Assembly (NCBI RefSeq): GCF_004684345.1
Contig: NZ_CP038469.1
Coordinates: 4,030,001 to 4,094,000, forward strand
Length of the DNA stretch: 64,000 bases
Source: Citrobacter tructae
GTDB taxonomy: Bacteria; Pseudomonadota; Gammaproteobacteria; Enterobacterales; Enterobacteriaceae
Direction of reading: 5' to 3'
Below are positions 1 through 7,835 of this stretch, in pieces (within the stretch, counting starts at the first letter, position 1; each line of letters opens with the position of its first letter). The position numbers and the translations under genes were made by a program. The notes beneath the pieces were generated by a model. The model did no database searches, was not told where the DNA came from, and saw nothing but the letters and a program-made list of their open reading frames with translations.

Positions 1-44
1 GGTGCAAGCACCTTATCCGGCCAACAAATTACAGGTGCATCACG

Positions 45-410
45 TCAGGACAGTTGTTTGGGGTCGGCGCCGAAGCGGTTGCTACCCGATGTGCCGTCCT
101 GGCAGTTGAAAATGACGATAACCAACCAGCCAATAATGGGGATCAATAATATCAGCAGCCACCATGCGGAACGGTCAGTGTCATGCAAACGGCGGAACTG
201 CACAGCCCACCATGGTATAAAGACCAGCACCCCATAAATCGTTGTTAATACGCCTTCTCCCCCGGCTCGTTGCCAGCCAAGCATGTTGTCCAGAATGCCC
301 AGTACGAACGAAAAGATGATGTTGACCAGAACAAACATCCAGTACTCTTTTCGCCGTGCACGCCCACCAAAACCAAAGTAGTTCTTGAGAACTTTTAAAT
401 ACCAATCCAT
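45..410 (-). CDS. yhaH: DUF805 inner-membrane protein YhaH
   Basis: The product has 121 residues. It opens with the DUF805 signature (a Phe-Gly-Gly-Arg-x-Arg-Arg-x-Glu-Tyr-Trp stretch near residues 14-24), followed by hydrophobic segments at about residues 25-45, 55-75 and 82-102. Its length and its place beside yqjG match E. coli YhaH. The family consists of small inner-membrane proteins with no settled biochemical role. It is transcribed away from the window interior, and the left 44 bases hold no gene that I can see. Confidence 0.88.
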   Translation of the reverse strand: MDWYLKVLKNYFGFGGRARRKEYWMFVLVNIIFSFVLGILDNMLGWQRAGGEGVLTTIYGVLVFIPWWAVQFRRLHDTDRSAWWLLILLIPIIGWLVIVIFNCQDGTSGSNRFGADPKQLS

Positions 411-510
411 TTGCGCCTCATTCTGCGTTCAATCACTTGTTTTTAAAGCAATCAAACCAAGAATAGCTGCGAATGGAATCCTGGTAAATATTTGCGTAGT
501 GAATTAATAA

Positions 511-528
511 GGCACCCTGAAGGGTGCC
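511..528 (-). terminator. Hairpin after yqjG
   Basis: GGCACCCT and AGGGTGCC form an 8-bp stem around a 2-base GA loop, just beyond the yqjG stop codon. The downstream tract on the minus strand is T-rich (TTATTAATTC) but not a pure T run, so this is a probable rather than a textbook terminator. Confidence 0.6.
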
Positions 529-536
529 TGTGTAAA

Positions 537-1523
537 TTATGCGAAACGGCTGTCACGTCCGTGCGGTTCATCGAGGTCCTGCCACGGACCGACTGAAATA
601 ATACCGGTTGGGTTGATAGTTTTGTGACTACGGAAATAGTGATGACGGATATGGTCAAAGTTGACGGTCTCCGCAATGCCCGGCATCTGGTAGATATCGC
701 GCAGAAAACCGTACAGATTCAGGTAGTCACTGATACGGTGTTTGTCACACTTGAAGTGGGTGACATAGACCGGATCAAAGCGTACCAGCGTGGTCCACAG
801 TCGAATATCGGCCTCAGTTAGCTGGTCGCCGGTCAGGTAGCGATGCTGACCCAGAATCTGCTCCAGCCGCGCCAGTGATTGAAAGACTTTCTCGACGGCT
901 TCGTCGTACGCCTCCTGGCTGGTGGCAAAACCGGCTTTATAGACACCATTGTTGACGTTGTCATATATCCAGCTATTCAGCTCGTCAATTTTACTTTGCA
1001 GGGCTGGTGGGTAGTAATCACCGGCTTTGGCACCCAGAGCATCAAACGCGGTGTTAAACATGCGTATGATTTCTGCCGATTCATTGCTGACGATGGTGTG
1101 ATTCTTTTTATCCCACAGCACCGGCACGGTGACGCGGCCGCTGTAATGTGGGTCGGCGTGCAAATACAGCTGATAGAGAAATTCGTGCTGATAGAGCGTA
1201 TCGCCCGTGGCCGCCGGGAAATTATCATCAAATGTCCAGCCATTCTCTAACATCAGCGGATTGACAACGGAAACGGAGATAAACGGCTCCAGACCTTTGA
1301 GCTTGCGCAGAATCAGCGTGCGATGTGCCCACGGGCAGGCCAGAGAAACATACAGGTGATATCGGTCTTTTTCGGCGGCGAAGCCACCCTCGCCAGTTGG
1401 GCCTGGTGCACCATCTGCGGTGAGCCAGTTGCGGAAAGCCGATGCAGAACGTTGAAACTTACCTCCGGTCGATTTGGTGTCGTACCAGGTGTCATGCCAT
1501 ACGCCGTCAATGAGTTGTCCCAT
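537..1523 (-). CDS. yqjG: Glutathionyl-hydroquinone reductase YqjG
   Basis: This 328-residue protein belongs to the Xi class of glutathione transferases, which reduce glutathionyl-hydroquinones to free hydroquinones in the cytosol. The catalytic Cys lies in the Ala-Cys-Pro-Trp-Ala-His-Arg motif near residue 63. It is followed by a thioredoxin-like half and then an all-helical C-terminal half. Length and neighbours match E. coli yqjG. It is separated from yqjF by a strong hairpin, so it probably has its own promoter. The start is the ATG in the stretch that reads Met-Gly-Gln-Leu-Ile-Asp. Confidence 0.92.
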   Translation of the reverse strand: MGQLIDGVWHDTWYDTKSTGGKFQRSASAFRNWLTADGAPGPTGEGGFAAEKDRYHLYVSLACPWAHRTLILRKLKGLEPFISVSVVNPLMLENGWTFDDNFPAATGDTLYQHEFLYQLYLHADPHYSGRVTVPVLWDKKNHTIVSNESAEIIRMFNTAFDALGAKAGDYYPPALQSKIDELNSWIYDNVNNGVYKAGFATSQEAYDEAVEKVFQSLARLEQILGQHRYLTGDQLTEADIRLWTTLVRFDPVYVTHFKCDKHRISDYLNLYGFLRDIYQMPGIAETVNFDHIRHHYFRSHKTINPTGIISVGPWQDLDEPHGRDSRFA

Positions 1524-1544
1524 AGGTTTGCCTCCTCAGATAGC

Positions 1545-1572
1545 AAAAGCGAGGAGATATCTCCTCGCTTTT
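1545..1572 (-). terminator. Terminator between yqjF and yqjG
   Basis: AAAAGCGAGGAGA and its perfect complement face each other around a 2-base centre. A run of A precedes the stem and a run of T follows it on the plus strand, so it reads as a bidirectional intrinsic terminator. It lies after the yqjF stop codon. Confidence 0.85.
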
Positions 1573-1594
1573 TGATGCGTTCAGTATAGCTCGC

Positions 1595-1987
1595 TTACCA
1601 CTTTTTATTCAGTACACGGTCGATGCTGAATGCGCCTGGACCGGTGATAGCCAGCAGCAGGAAACCGCCTGCGATGGTTAAGTTTTTCATGAACATCAGC
1701 GAGTTCATGCCTTCCGCAAAGTTGCTGTGGAAGATGAACGCGGTCAGCACGGTAAAGCCTGCGGTGAACAGTGCAGTAGTGCGGGTCAGGAAACCAAACA
1801 GAATGGCCAGACCGCCGCCGAACTCAAGCAGAATAACCAGCGGTAACATGAAACCCGGAACGCCCATGGCTTCCATATATTGTTGAGTACCCGCATATCC
1901 GCTGATTTTTCCCCAGCCTGCAGAAATAAACAGGATTGGCATCAGAATGCGTGCTACCAGTACACCAACATCTTCTAATTTTTTCAT
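1595..1987 (-). CDS. yqjF: DoxX-family membrane protein YqjF
   Basis: This is a 130-residue DoxX/SURF4-type inner-membrane protein with four hydrophobic segments (about residues 10-27, 45-65, 70-88 and 98-115). The N-terminal Arg-Ile-Leu-Met-Pro-x-Leu-Phe-x-x-Ala-Gly-Trp-Gly-Lys stretch is typical of the family. In E. coli the neighbour of yqjG is the same and the two are often linked to quinone or aromatic stress. No catalytic residues can be assigned. The upstream 210 bp probably hold its promoter. Confidence 0.9.
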   Translation of the reverse strand: MKKLEDVGVLVARILMPILFISAGWGKISGYAGTQQYMEAMGVPGFMLPLVILLEFGGGLAILFGFLTRTTALFTAGFTVLTAFIFHSNFAEGMNSLMFMKNLTIAGGFLLLAITGPGAFSIDRVLNKKW

Positions 1988-2161
1988 CGTACTCTCCAGG
2001 AAACCACTCAGGCGGCTAATTTTGTTTTTTGTGCATCAGCGCTGCATAGCGCGTCATTGCTGTCGATGGAGAGAATCATAAACGGGGAGTGTGACAATTG
2101 TTAGCAAGGAAAACTGTCAGTATTTTTCAAAAATTTTGAGTGACGATGAAAAGAAAGATGA

Positions 2162-2184
2162 GTAGGCCGTGCCATCAGGCCTAC
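2162..2184. repeat. REP-like hairpin after yqjK
   Basis: GTAGGCC and GGCCTAC form a 7-bp stem around a 9-base spacer just past the yqjK stop. The core resembles part of an enterobacterial REP (palindromic unit) sequence. It may serve as the 3' end of the yqjCDEK transcript. Confidence 0.5.
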
Positions 2185-2199
2185 GAGGGACTGAATTGA

Positions 2200-2499
2200 T
2201 TAACCACGTAATTGCTGCTGTCTGATCGTTGCTTTGACCAGACGCCAGGCGCTCCAGACGCTAAAGCCGCGTTTGGCCCAGCGCACGAGCATATTTGGGT
2301 GACGAATCGTGCGGACAGCCATGATGCTGCTGCCAACCAGTATCCACGAGCGTAGGCTCAGCAGGGTATTCCAGCCGCGATCGTACGCACGGGTGACTTC
2401 CAGCCAGTCGCGGCGGGTGGCGGTCAGATCCAGCCGTTGCTGCTGGATCTGACTAAGCAGCAGCGCCTTACGTTTTTGGCGTTCGACTTTACTGCTCAT
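2200..2499 (-). CDS. yqjK: Small membrane-associated protein YqjK
   Basis: The 99-residue product has a basic, helical first half rich in Arg, Lys and Gln, then one hydrophobic stretch at about residues 48-63 and a basic tail. It is the last gene of the yqjC-D-E-K run. The yqjE stop and the yqjK ATG share one base (TAATG), which indicates translational coupling. The E. coli YqjK is the same size. Its function is not established. Confidence 0.85.
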   Translation of the reverse strand: MSSKVERQKRKALLLSQIQQQRLDLTATRRDWLEVTRAYDRGWNTLLSLRSWILVGSSIMAVRTIRHPNMLVRWAKRGFSVWSAWRLVKATIRQQQLRG

Positions 2500-2894
2500 T
2501 ACGCATCATCCTCCAGGGCCTGCCTGTCGTGAACGAGTTCATGGCGGGTATGACGTAACAGCGTTGACTTACGGGCTTTACGTAGCGTCCATATCCCGCC
2601 AATGAGCGCCAGAAGCAACAGCACAACGGTGGTGGCAATCATCGCGTTGAGGCGGTACTGAGGATCAACGGCCCAGATGATGAGCACCATCAGGCTCATC
2701 AGGCCAAATGCTGCGAACAGCATGGTCAGTCCCAGCATCAGCAACAGCTGAATGAGGTTGGCTTTTTCCTCTTCCAGTTCAACAACGGCCAGACGTAACC
2801 GGGTCTCGACTATTTCAACGAGGATCGTGATGATCCGTTGCCCGATACCCAGTACGTTTTTGCCAGGACCTTGCGCGTGATCGGAATCTGCCAT
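2499..2894 (-). CDS. yqjE: Inner-membrane protein YqjE
   Basis: This is a 131-residue Actinobacterial-type holin/PhoX-like (YqjE) membrane protein. Two hydrophobic hairpin segments lie at about residues 45-72 and 78-105, preceded by an amphipathic helix rich in Leu, Glu and Arg. I chose the ATG that reads Met-Ala-Asp-Ser-Asp, which starts just after the yqjD stop. The longer open frame upstream overlaps yqjD and has Arg-rich, unnatural composition. Family members with YqjD associate with the inner membrane; the role is not fixed. Confidence 0.88.
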   Translation of the reverse strand: MADSDHAQGPGKNVLGIGQRIITILVEIVETRLRLAVVELEEEKANLIQLLLMLGLTMLFAAFGLMSLMVLIIWAVDPQYRLNAMIATTVVLLLLALIGGIWTLRKARKSTLLRHTRHELVHDRQALEDDA

Positions 2895-2896
2895 TG

Positions 2897-3202
2897 TTAG
2901 CGGCGCGAGAGCAGTACGCCAAGCACCACGCCGACCGCAGCGCCAATACCGACGCCTGTCCATGGATTTTCGCGTACATAATTATCAGCTTTTGCAGCGG
3001 CTTCGCGAGTTTGCTTAGCGATCACATCGCTGGTTTCACCCAGACGATTGCGGCTCTCTTTCAGCGCACGTTCTGCTTTGCTGCGAATTTTACTCAACTC
3101 TTCTTTCGACTTATCGCCAGAGGAGCTCAGTACCTCTTCAAGCGTATCCGCAAGGGATTTCAGCTCAGCGCGCAGGTGTTCCGTAGCATTATCTTTCGAC
3201 AT
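2897..3202 (-). CDS. yqjD: Ribosome-binding membrane-anchored protein YqjD
   Basis: The 101-residue DUF883 protein has a charged amphipathic helix over residues 1-75 and a glycine-rich C-terminal membrane anchor (Gly-Val-Gly-Ile-Gly-Ala-Ala-Val-Gly) ending in Arg-Arg. E. coli YqjD, with paralogues ElaB and YgaM, binds stationary-phase ribosomes through its N-terminus and sits in the inner membrane. A good ribosome-binding site (CCTGGAGAA on the coding strand) precedes the ATG. It is the second gene of yqjC-D-E-K. Confidence 0.92.
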   Translation of the reverse strand: MSKDNATEHLRAELKSLADTLEEVLSSSGDKSKEELSKIRSKAERALKESRNRLGETSDVIAKQTREAAAKADNYVRENPWTGVGIGAAVGVVLGVLLSRR

Positions 3203-3235
3203 AGTTTTCTCCAGGTGAGTGGGTCATTACCGTAC

Positions 3236-3604
3236 TTAGTAATCGCGTGACTCGAGTTCTTTTAGTTCATTCTGAGCTTCGGCGAGCTTGTGCTCGCGTT
3301 TGGTGATTTTATCTGCATCGCCTTTTTGTTTCGCCTCAGCGAGATCACGTTTGCGCTCGGCTATCTCATCTTTCTGTGCGGCGATTTTTTTCTGATGATC
3401 GGCGCGCAGTTTGCTGTCAGAACAGTTGGCCCGGACTTCGCTCAGCGCTTTGTTCAGGCCGTTGATGCGGCTCTGATTGTTGTGCTTTTCGGCATAGCTA
3501 ATCTCCCGCTGAATATCGTGTTCTTTTTCCTGACAGAGGGTGTTGGCGTAGCTGCCGGCACTGAGAGCGAAAAGTGTAAAAGCCAAAGCGATGCGGTATT
3601 TCAT
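3236..3604 (-). CDS. yqjC: Periplasmic DUF1090 protein YqjC
   Basis: The 122-residue product has a cleavable signal peptide (basic Met-Lys-Tyr-Arg start, hydrophobic core, Ala-Gly-Ser-Tyr-Ala cleavage region near residue 20). The mature part is almost entirely coiled coil, rich in Lys, Glu and Ala, with two Cys residues that could pair (near residues 24 and 55). The ATG was chosen because it gives a proper signal sequence; an upstream in-frame start adds only five residues. First gene of the yqjC-D-E-K operon. Confidence 0.88.
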   Translation of the reverse strand: MKYRIALAFTLFALSAGSYANTLCQEKEHDIQREISYAEKHNNQSRINGLNKALSEVRANCSDSKLRADHQKKIAAQKDEIAERKRDLAEAKQKGDADKITKREHKLAEAQNELKELESRDY

Positions 3605-3751
3605 ACTTGAACCTTCCATTGTGATTCGACCCTGTTACGTTAGAGTCGTTGCTCCAGATAATAAAGCATGGGCCATAAACCCAGTTTATTAATCATAGGC
3701 ACTAAACGGCGAAATCACCAAAGTAGGTGAAATAATTCAGATTCCTGGAAG

Positions 3752-4135
3752 TTAACCAAAACGGTGCGGGGTTTCACGTAAAAGTGATAACCACTGCACC
3801 GCCTGATTATCATTATCCTGTTGGGCGATGACGAAACCATGCGGTAGCGTTTTGTCCAGAATGACCTTAGCGGCTGCGCTTTGCGCGCTGGAATCAAAGG
3901 TGATCAGCAGCGCGTCATTCTGTGGGGTAATGCTTTTAAAGCGAATGCCGTTGGCATCCAGATGATGCCAGATAGAAAAGCCGTCAGGCATGCTGGCGCC
4001 TTGGTTAACGGAACGAATGGCAAGCGTCGAATCCTGCTGGCGAATGGCTGACCAGGTCAGGATAAGCGCGCCTAAAAACAGGATAAAAGTGGTTGTCCAG
4101 GCCAGTCGTCGGAGCGTTATGCGTGATAGCAGCAT
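3752..4135 (-). CDS. mzrA: EnvZ/OmpR modulator MzrA
   Basis: This is a 127-residue bitopic inner-membrane protein with one transmembrane segment at about residues 12-30 and a periplasmic C-terminal domain. E. coli MzrA (formerly YqjB) contacts EnvZ and links the CpxA/CpxR response to OmpR output. It lies three bases downstream of yqjA, as in E. coli, so the two are co-transcribed and yqjA-mzrA expression should be Cpx-linked. That regulation is inferred from E. coli, not read here. Confidence 0.88.
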   Translation of the reverse strand: MLLSRITLRRLAWTTTFILFLGALILTWSAIRQQDSTLAIRSVNQGASMPDGFSIWHHLDANGIRFKSITPQNDALLITFDSSAQSAAAKVILDKTLPHGFVIAQQDNDNQAVQWLSLLRETPHRFG

Positions 4136-4138
4136 AAT

Positions 4139-4801
4139 TTATCCTCGGTTCCCGTATTTCTTTTTCCATAATACAACCAGTGAACCTGCGAGGCCAAATA
4201 CCAGCAAAACAACGGGAAGCAGCATCAGGCATGACATCAGCTGATCTTCATACTTGAGGAATACCGGCGTTTTGCCCAGCAGATAACCCAGTGATGTCAG
4301 GATAAGCACCCATAATAATCCGCTCATCCAGTTGAAGAACTGAAAGCGGGCATTGTTCAGGCCGGACAGCCCTGCAATGGTTGGCAGCAATGTTCTGACG
4401 AACGCAATGAATCGGCCCACCAGCAGCGCAGACAGGCCATGTTTGTGGAAAAGATGATGCGCACGCTGATGATAATGTGCAGGAAGATGAGAAAGCCAGT
4501 TCTGCACGATGCGGGTATTCCCCAGCCATCTCCCCTGAATGTAGCTGACCCAACAGCCGAGGCTCGCCGCCGTGGTGAGTAACAGTACCGTTTGCGGAAA
4601 GCCCATTGCGCCTTTAGCAATAAGTACGCCGACCAACACCAGCAAGCTGTCGCCAGGTAAAAAGGCTGCAGGAAGCAGCCCGTTCTCCAGAAACAAAATC
4701 GTAAACAGGACAAAATACAGCATGCCAATCATCGAAGGATTGGCCAGTGTTTCAAAATCCTGAGCCCATAAGGCATTCAGTAATTGAGTCAGTAGTTCCA
4801 T
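4139..4801 (-). CDS. yqjA: DedA-family membrane protein YqjA
   Basis: The 220-residue DedA/SNARE-associated family member contains the family signature: Phe-x-Pro-Gly-Asp-Ser near residue 50 and the Gly-Arg-Phe-x-x-x-x-Arg-x-x-x-Pro stretch near residues 125-137, where Arg residues are needed for proton-dependent function. E. coli YqjA supports growth at alkaline pH and, with YghB, envelope integrity and cell division. Several membrane segments are visible. It heads the yqjA-mzrA operon. Confidence 0.92.
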   Translation of the reverse strand: MELLTQLLNALWAQDFETLANPSMIGMLYFVLFTILFLENGLLPAAFLPGDSLLVLVGVLIAKGAMGFPQTVLLLTTAASLGCWVSYIQGRWLGNTRIVQNWLSHLPAHYHQRAHHLFHKHGLSALLVGRFIAFVRTLLPTIAGLSGLNNARFQFFNWMSGLLWVLILTSLGYLLGKTPVFLKYEDQLMSCLMLLPVVLLVFGLAGSLVVLWKKKYGNRG

Positions 4802-5111
4802 TCAGTATTCCTGGAAAAATCGGTTGTCGTCATGCCGGGTTTCTGGAGTTTGTTGCACCGCAATATTATTGATCTTTTTTGGCATGGATCGCGGTTTGGC
4901 ACAAATTCACGGCCTGAACTGTTCCCTGTAAAGTTGTGAGGTAAGCAAGCTTTCAAACACAAAAATTCAAAACGCATCTAATTGTAACAAAGGTCAACGT
5001 AGTCCGTTATAGAAATTACGGCCGCTGAACCGTGATTTTGCTTATCGCAAAGGAGGGTGGCGAGAGGATTTACACAGGCTGACACTTTATACCTAATGCT
5101 TACTGAGCGTC
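4802..5111. promoter_or_regulatory. yqjA upstream region
   Basis: This 310-bp gap separates yqjA from the exuR terminator. It is A+T rich and probably holds the yqjA promoter on the minus strand. I could not identify a convincing CpxR box (GTAAA-N5-GTAAA) by eye and see no coding frame worth calling. Confidence 0.4.
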
Positions 5112-5141
5112 AGAAACAGGCGCCCTGGCGCGCCTGTGAAT
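5112..5141 (-). terminator. exuR terminator
   Basis: ACAGGCGC and GCGCCTGT form an 8-bp GC-rich stem, and on the minus strand the stem is followed by TTTCTG. It lies between the exuR stop and the yqjA upstream region. Confidence 0.65.
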
Positions 5142-5151
5142 ATAAGAACGT

Positions 5152-5928
5152 TTATTTTGCCCCGTTAGCGGCAGTATCCAGATGAATCACCGGATTATCG
5201 GTGAAAAGATAACGGTCGGCGTTGAACTCAAAATCATCGCTGGTTTCGTTAAACAGCATCTGTTTGGTGTTCTCAAGGTGCTGCCACATCGCCAGTTTGG
5301 CGGCATGGGGATCTTTACGAATTAATGCCCGCAGGATCTGGTCATGGTCATCACACCAGCTATCTACTGTGCGCAGATCGATGTGATCGTGTAATTTCTT
5401 CCAGTACGGATTATGTACGCGCTGAGTCCACATCTTTTCAACAATCGCCGCCAAAGCGGAGTTTTGCGTTGCCAGCGCGACCTGCACATGGAATTGAAGA
5501 TCCCACTCGGAGTCACGAAAACTTTTTTCGCTACGCGACTTCTCTTGGATTTCCATCAGTTTCATGATGTCCTGTTTTGTCACCTGGGTGGCGGCGAATT
5601 CGGCAATGTTGCTCTCAATGAGCTGGCGGGCCTGGAGCAGCTCAAAAGGACCGAAGCTGGCGAACTCCAGATTGGCATCTGGCGCGACGTAGTGTTTTGG
5701 CTGGTTAGAGATGACGTGGATCCCTGACCCTTTGCGTACCTCAACGTAGCCCTCAACCTCGAGCATGATAATGGCTTCACGGACCACGGTACGGCTGACG
5801 TTTTTTTCATCGGCGATAAAGCGCTCGGCGGGGAGTTTGTCGCCCACCAGATAGACGCCCTGCTCAATGCGTTCTTTAAGATCAGCGGCAAGTTGTTGGT
5901 ACAAACGTCGTGGTTCGGTGATTTCCAT
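5152..5928 (-). CDS. exuR: Hexuronate regulon repressor ExuR
   Basis: This 258-residue GntR/FadR-type regulator has a winged helix-turn-helix at about residues 8-75 (Leu-Pro-Ala-Glu-Arg, then Ser-Arg-Thr-Val-Val-Arg-Glu-Ala) and an all-helical FCD ligand domain after residue 95. ExuR represses galacturonate/glucuronate catabolism and is released by hexuronates. The ATG reading Met-Glu-Ile-Thr-Glu has a GGAG six bases upstream; an in-frame start five codons earlier lacks a better site. Its own promoter carries a candidate ExuR dyad at 5959-5975. Confidence 0.93.
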   Translation of the reverse strand: MEITEPRRLYQQLAADLKERIEQGVYLVGDKLPAERFIADEKNVSRTVVREAIIMLEVEGYVEVRKGSGIHVISNQPKHYVAPDANLEFASFGPFELLQARQLIESNIAEFAATQVTKQDIMKLMEIQEKSRSEKSFRDSEWDLQFHVQVALATQNSALAAIVEKMWTQRVHNPYWKKLHDHIDLRTVDSWCDDHDQILRALIRKDPHAAKLAMWQHLENTKQMLFNETSDDFEFNADRYLFTDNPVIHLDTAANGAK

Positions 5929-5958
5929 ATGCACTCCAGGCATGATACGGCAGACTCT

Positions 5959-5975
5959 ATTTGTTATACCACTTT
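5959..5975. promoter_or_regulatory. Candidate ExuR operator at exuR
   Basis: ATTTGTTATACCACTTT lies 31 bp upstream of the exuR ATG. It matches 13 of 17 positions with ACTTGTCATACAACTTT at 7586-7602 in the exuT/uxaC control region. The shared sequence suggests autoregulation by ExuR. Confidence 0.55.
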
Positions 5976-6002
5976 TGCGATTACTGCTCCACTCGCGACG
6001 AC

Positions 6003-6031
6003 AAAAAAGCCGCCAGTATGCTGGCGGCTTT
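6003..6031 (-). terminator. exuT terminator
   Basis: GCCGCCAG, a TATG loop and CTGGCGGC form a perfect 8-bp stem. On the minus strand it is followed by six T, a textbook intrinsic terminator just after exuT. Confidence 0.88.
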
Positions 6032-6060
6032 GATGATAAACGTTGTCCAAAAGTGTCAGG

Positions 6061-7362
6061 TTAACTTTGTGGTGCGGGATCGCCAGTTTGTGGCCCCGCG
6101 TCGATCTCGCTGGCCGGTTTGTTTTGCAGTACCGTCCAGATGACTAACGCACCGAGCAGGTCGAGTACCGCCAGCACTGCAAACAGCGGACTAAAGCCGA
6201 TGGTGTCAGCCAGAGCGCCGACGACCAGCGCAAACAGCGTGCTCGCCAGCCAGGCAGACATCCCGGTCAGGCCGTTAGCTGTTGCTACTTCATTACGGCC
6301 AAATACGTCAGAAGAGAGCGTGATCAGCGCACCGGACAGAGCCTGGTGAGCAAAACCACCGATGCACAGCAGCGCGATAGCAATATACGGGCTGGTAAAC
6401 AAACCAATCATACCTGGGCCAATCATCAGGAATGCGCCCATGGTGACAACCATTTTGCGCGAAACAATCAGGTTCACGCCGAACCAGCGTTGGAACAGCG
6501 GCGGCAGATACCCGCCAACGATACAGCCGAGGTCGGCAAACAGCATCGGCATCCACGCGAACATGGCAATTTCTTTCAGGTTAAAGCCGTAAACTTTAAA
6601 CATGAACAGCGGGATCCAGGCGTTAAAGGTACCCCAGGCCGGTTCAGCCAGGAAACGCGGCAGCGCAATCCCCCAGAACTGGCGGTTACGCAGGATCTGT
6701 GCAACGGACATTTTCTTGGCGGTGCCATTTTTATGCTGTGATTCCTGACCGTTGAGAATGTAATCGCGTTCTTCGTCAGACAGCTTTTTCTGGTCGCGTG
6801 GGTGTTTGTAGAAGACAAGCCAGGACATGGCCCAGATGAAGCTCAGAACACCGGAGATAATAAATGCCATCTGCCAGCTATGCATCACGATGGCCCAGAC
6901 AACCAGCGGTGGCGCAATCATCGCACCAATAGAGGAACCGACGTTAAAGTAACCGACAGCAATAGAACGCTCTTTGGCCGGGAACCATTCAGAACTGGCT
7001 TTCAGACCAGCAGGGATCATTGCGGCTTCAGCTGCACCTACTGCGCCTCGCGCCAGCGCCAGTCCACCCCAGCTTCCAGCCAGTGCAGTCGCGCCACAGA
7101 AGACGGCCCACAGAACGGCGAACATCGCGTAACCTATTTTGGTACCCAGCACATCAAGAACATAGCCAGCCACGGGTTGCATAACGGTGTAAGCAGCAGA
7201 GTACGCTGCGATGATATAGGAATACTGTTGAGTGGAGATGTGTAACTCTTCCATCAGAGTCGGCGCAGCTGCCGCCACAGTGTTACGTGTCAGGTAACCC
7301 AGCACGGTGCCAAGCGTCACCAGTGCAATCATATACCAACGTAACCCTTTAATTTTACGCAT
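6061..7362 (-). CDS. exuT: Hexuronate (galacturonate/glucuronate) transporter ExuT
   Basis: The 433-residue protein is a major-facilitator superfamily anion:cation symporter with about twelve transmembrane segments. It imports D-galacturonate and D-glucuronate with protons. The conserved Arg-Gly-Ala-Val-Gly-Ala-Ala-Glu stretch is near residue 108. The ATG reading Met-Arg-Lys-Ile-Lys has GAGG six bases upstream, better than the ATG four codons earlier that contains that GAGG. It diverges from uxaC-uxaA across a shared control region with candidate ExuR and CRP sites. Confidence 0.94.
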   Translation of the reverse strand: MRKIKGLRWYMIALVTLGTVLGYLTRNTVAAAAPTLMEELHISTQQYSYIIAAYSAAYTVMQPVAGYVLDVLGTKIGYAMFAVLWAVFCGATALAGSWGGLALARGAVGAAEAAMIPAGLKASSEWFPAKERSIAVGYFNVGSSIGAMIAPPLVVWAIVMHSWQMAFIISGVLSFIWAMSWLVFYKHPRDQKKLSDEERDYILNGQESQHKNGTAKKMSVAQILRNRQFWGIALPRFLAEPAWGTFNAWIPLFMFKVYGFNLKEIAMFAWMPMLFADLGCIVGGYLPPLFQRWFGVNLIVSRKMVVTMGAFLMIGPGMIGLFTSPYIAIALLCIGGFAHQALSGALITLSSDVFGRNEVATANGLTGMSAWLASTLFALVVGALADTIGFSPLFAVLAVLDLLGALVIWTVLQNKPASEIDAGPQTGDPAPQS

Positions 7363-7585
7363 GTAAAACCTCATCGTTTTGTTATTTCCGCAATGATCGC
7401 GGTCATCGTCCTATGTAGGGCGGAGGATGTTCTTTTTACGAAGGGCGTAACCGGTAAAAACGGTACTCCCCGAACTTTGCCATTTTAAGAATCGTGCTAA
7501 TTCGGTTTCCGTACCGATCAATCCGATGTTGATACATCGGTAATTTGCATTCCGTCGGCTTATGTATTGCGACGGCAAAAAGATA

Positions 7586-7602
7586 ACTTGTCATACAACT
7601 TT
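7586..7602. promoter_or_regulatory. Candidate ExuR operator
   Basis: The sequence ACTTGTCATACAACTTT is nearly the same as the site upstream of exuR (5959-5975). It sits three bases from a CRP-like site. It is assigned to ExuR by recurrence at the regulon's promoters only. Confidence 0.55.
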
Positions 7603-7604
7603 AA

Positions 7605-7624
7605 AAGGTGAGTGCCATCACAAA
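7605..7624. promoter_or_regulatory. Candidate CRP site
   Basis: GGTGA-GTGCCA-TCACA matches nine of ten positions of the TGTGA-N6-TCACA consensus. Catabolite control of hexuronate genes by CRP is expected in enterobacteria. Confidence 0.6.
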
Positions 7625-7835
7625 AATATGAATCTTCGTATGGTCATTATTTCGATTAAGGGAAGCCAGGGCTGGTGCGGGTTGGCGTACGATTTACCTC
7701 TTTGAGAGTAAATTTTTTGTCACCATTTGTTGATCTAACTCACGAAAATATCTTCAGTCTGTGGAAATTGGTGTGATAACTTTGTCAGCATCAAAACATA
7801 AGCAATCTGACGCACTCGCTGAGAGGAAGACGATA

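Larger units (their letters stand above)
7363..7835. promoter_or_regulatory. exuT / uxaC divergent control region
   Basis: This 473-bp non-coding region lies between the divergent hexuronate transporter and isomerase genes. It contains the dyad ACTTGTCATACAACTTT (7586-7602), a related sequence AATTGGTGTGATAACTTT (7766-7783) and a good CRP-type site at 7605-7624. No coding frame with a ribosome-binding site is seen apart from an upstream in-frame extension of uxaC that is unlikely to be used. Confidence 0.6.
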
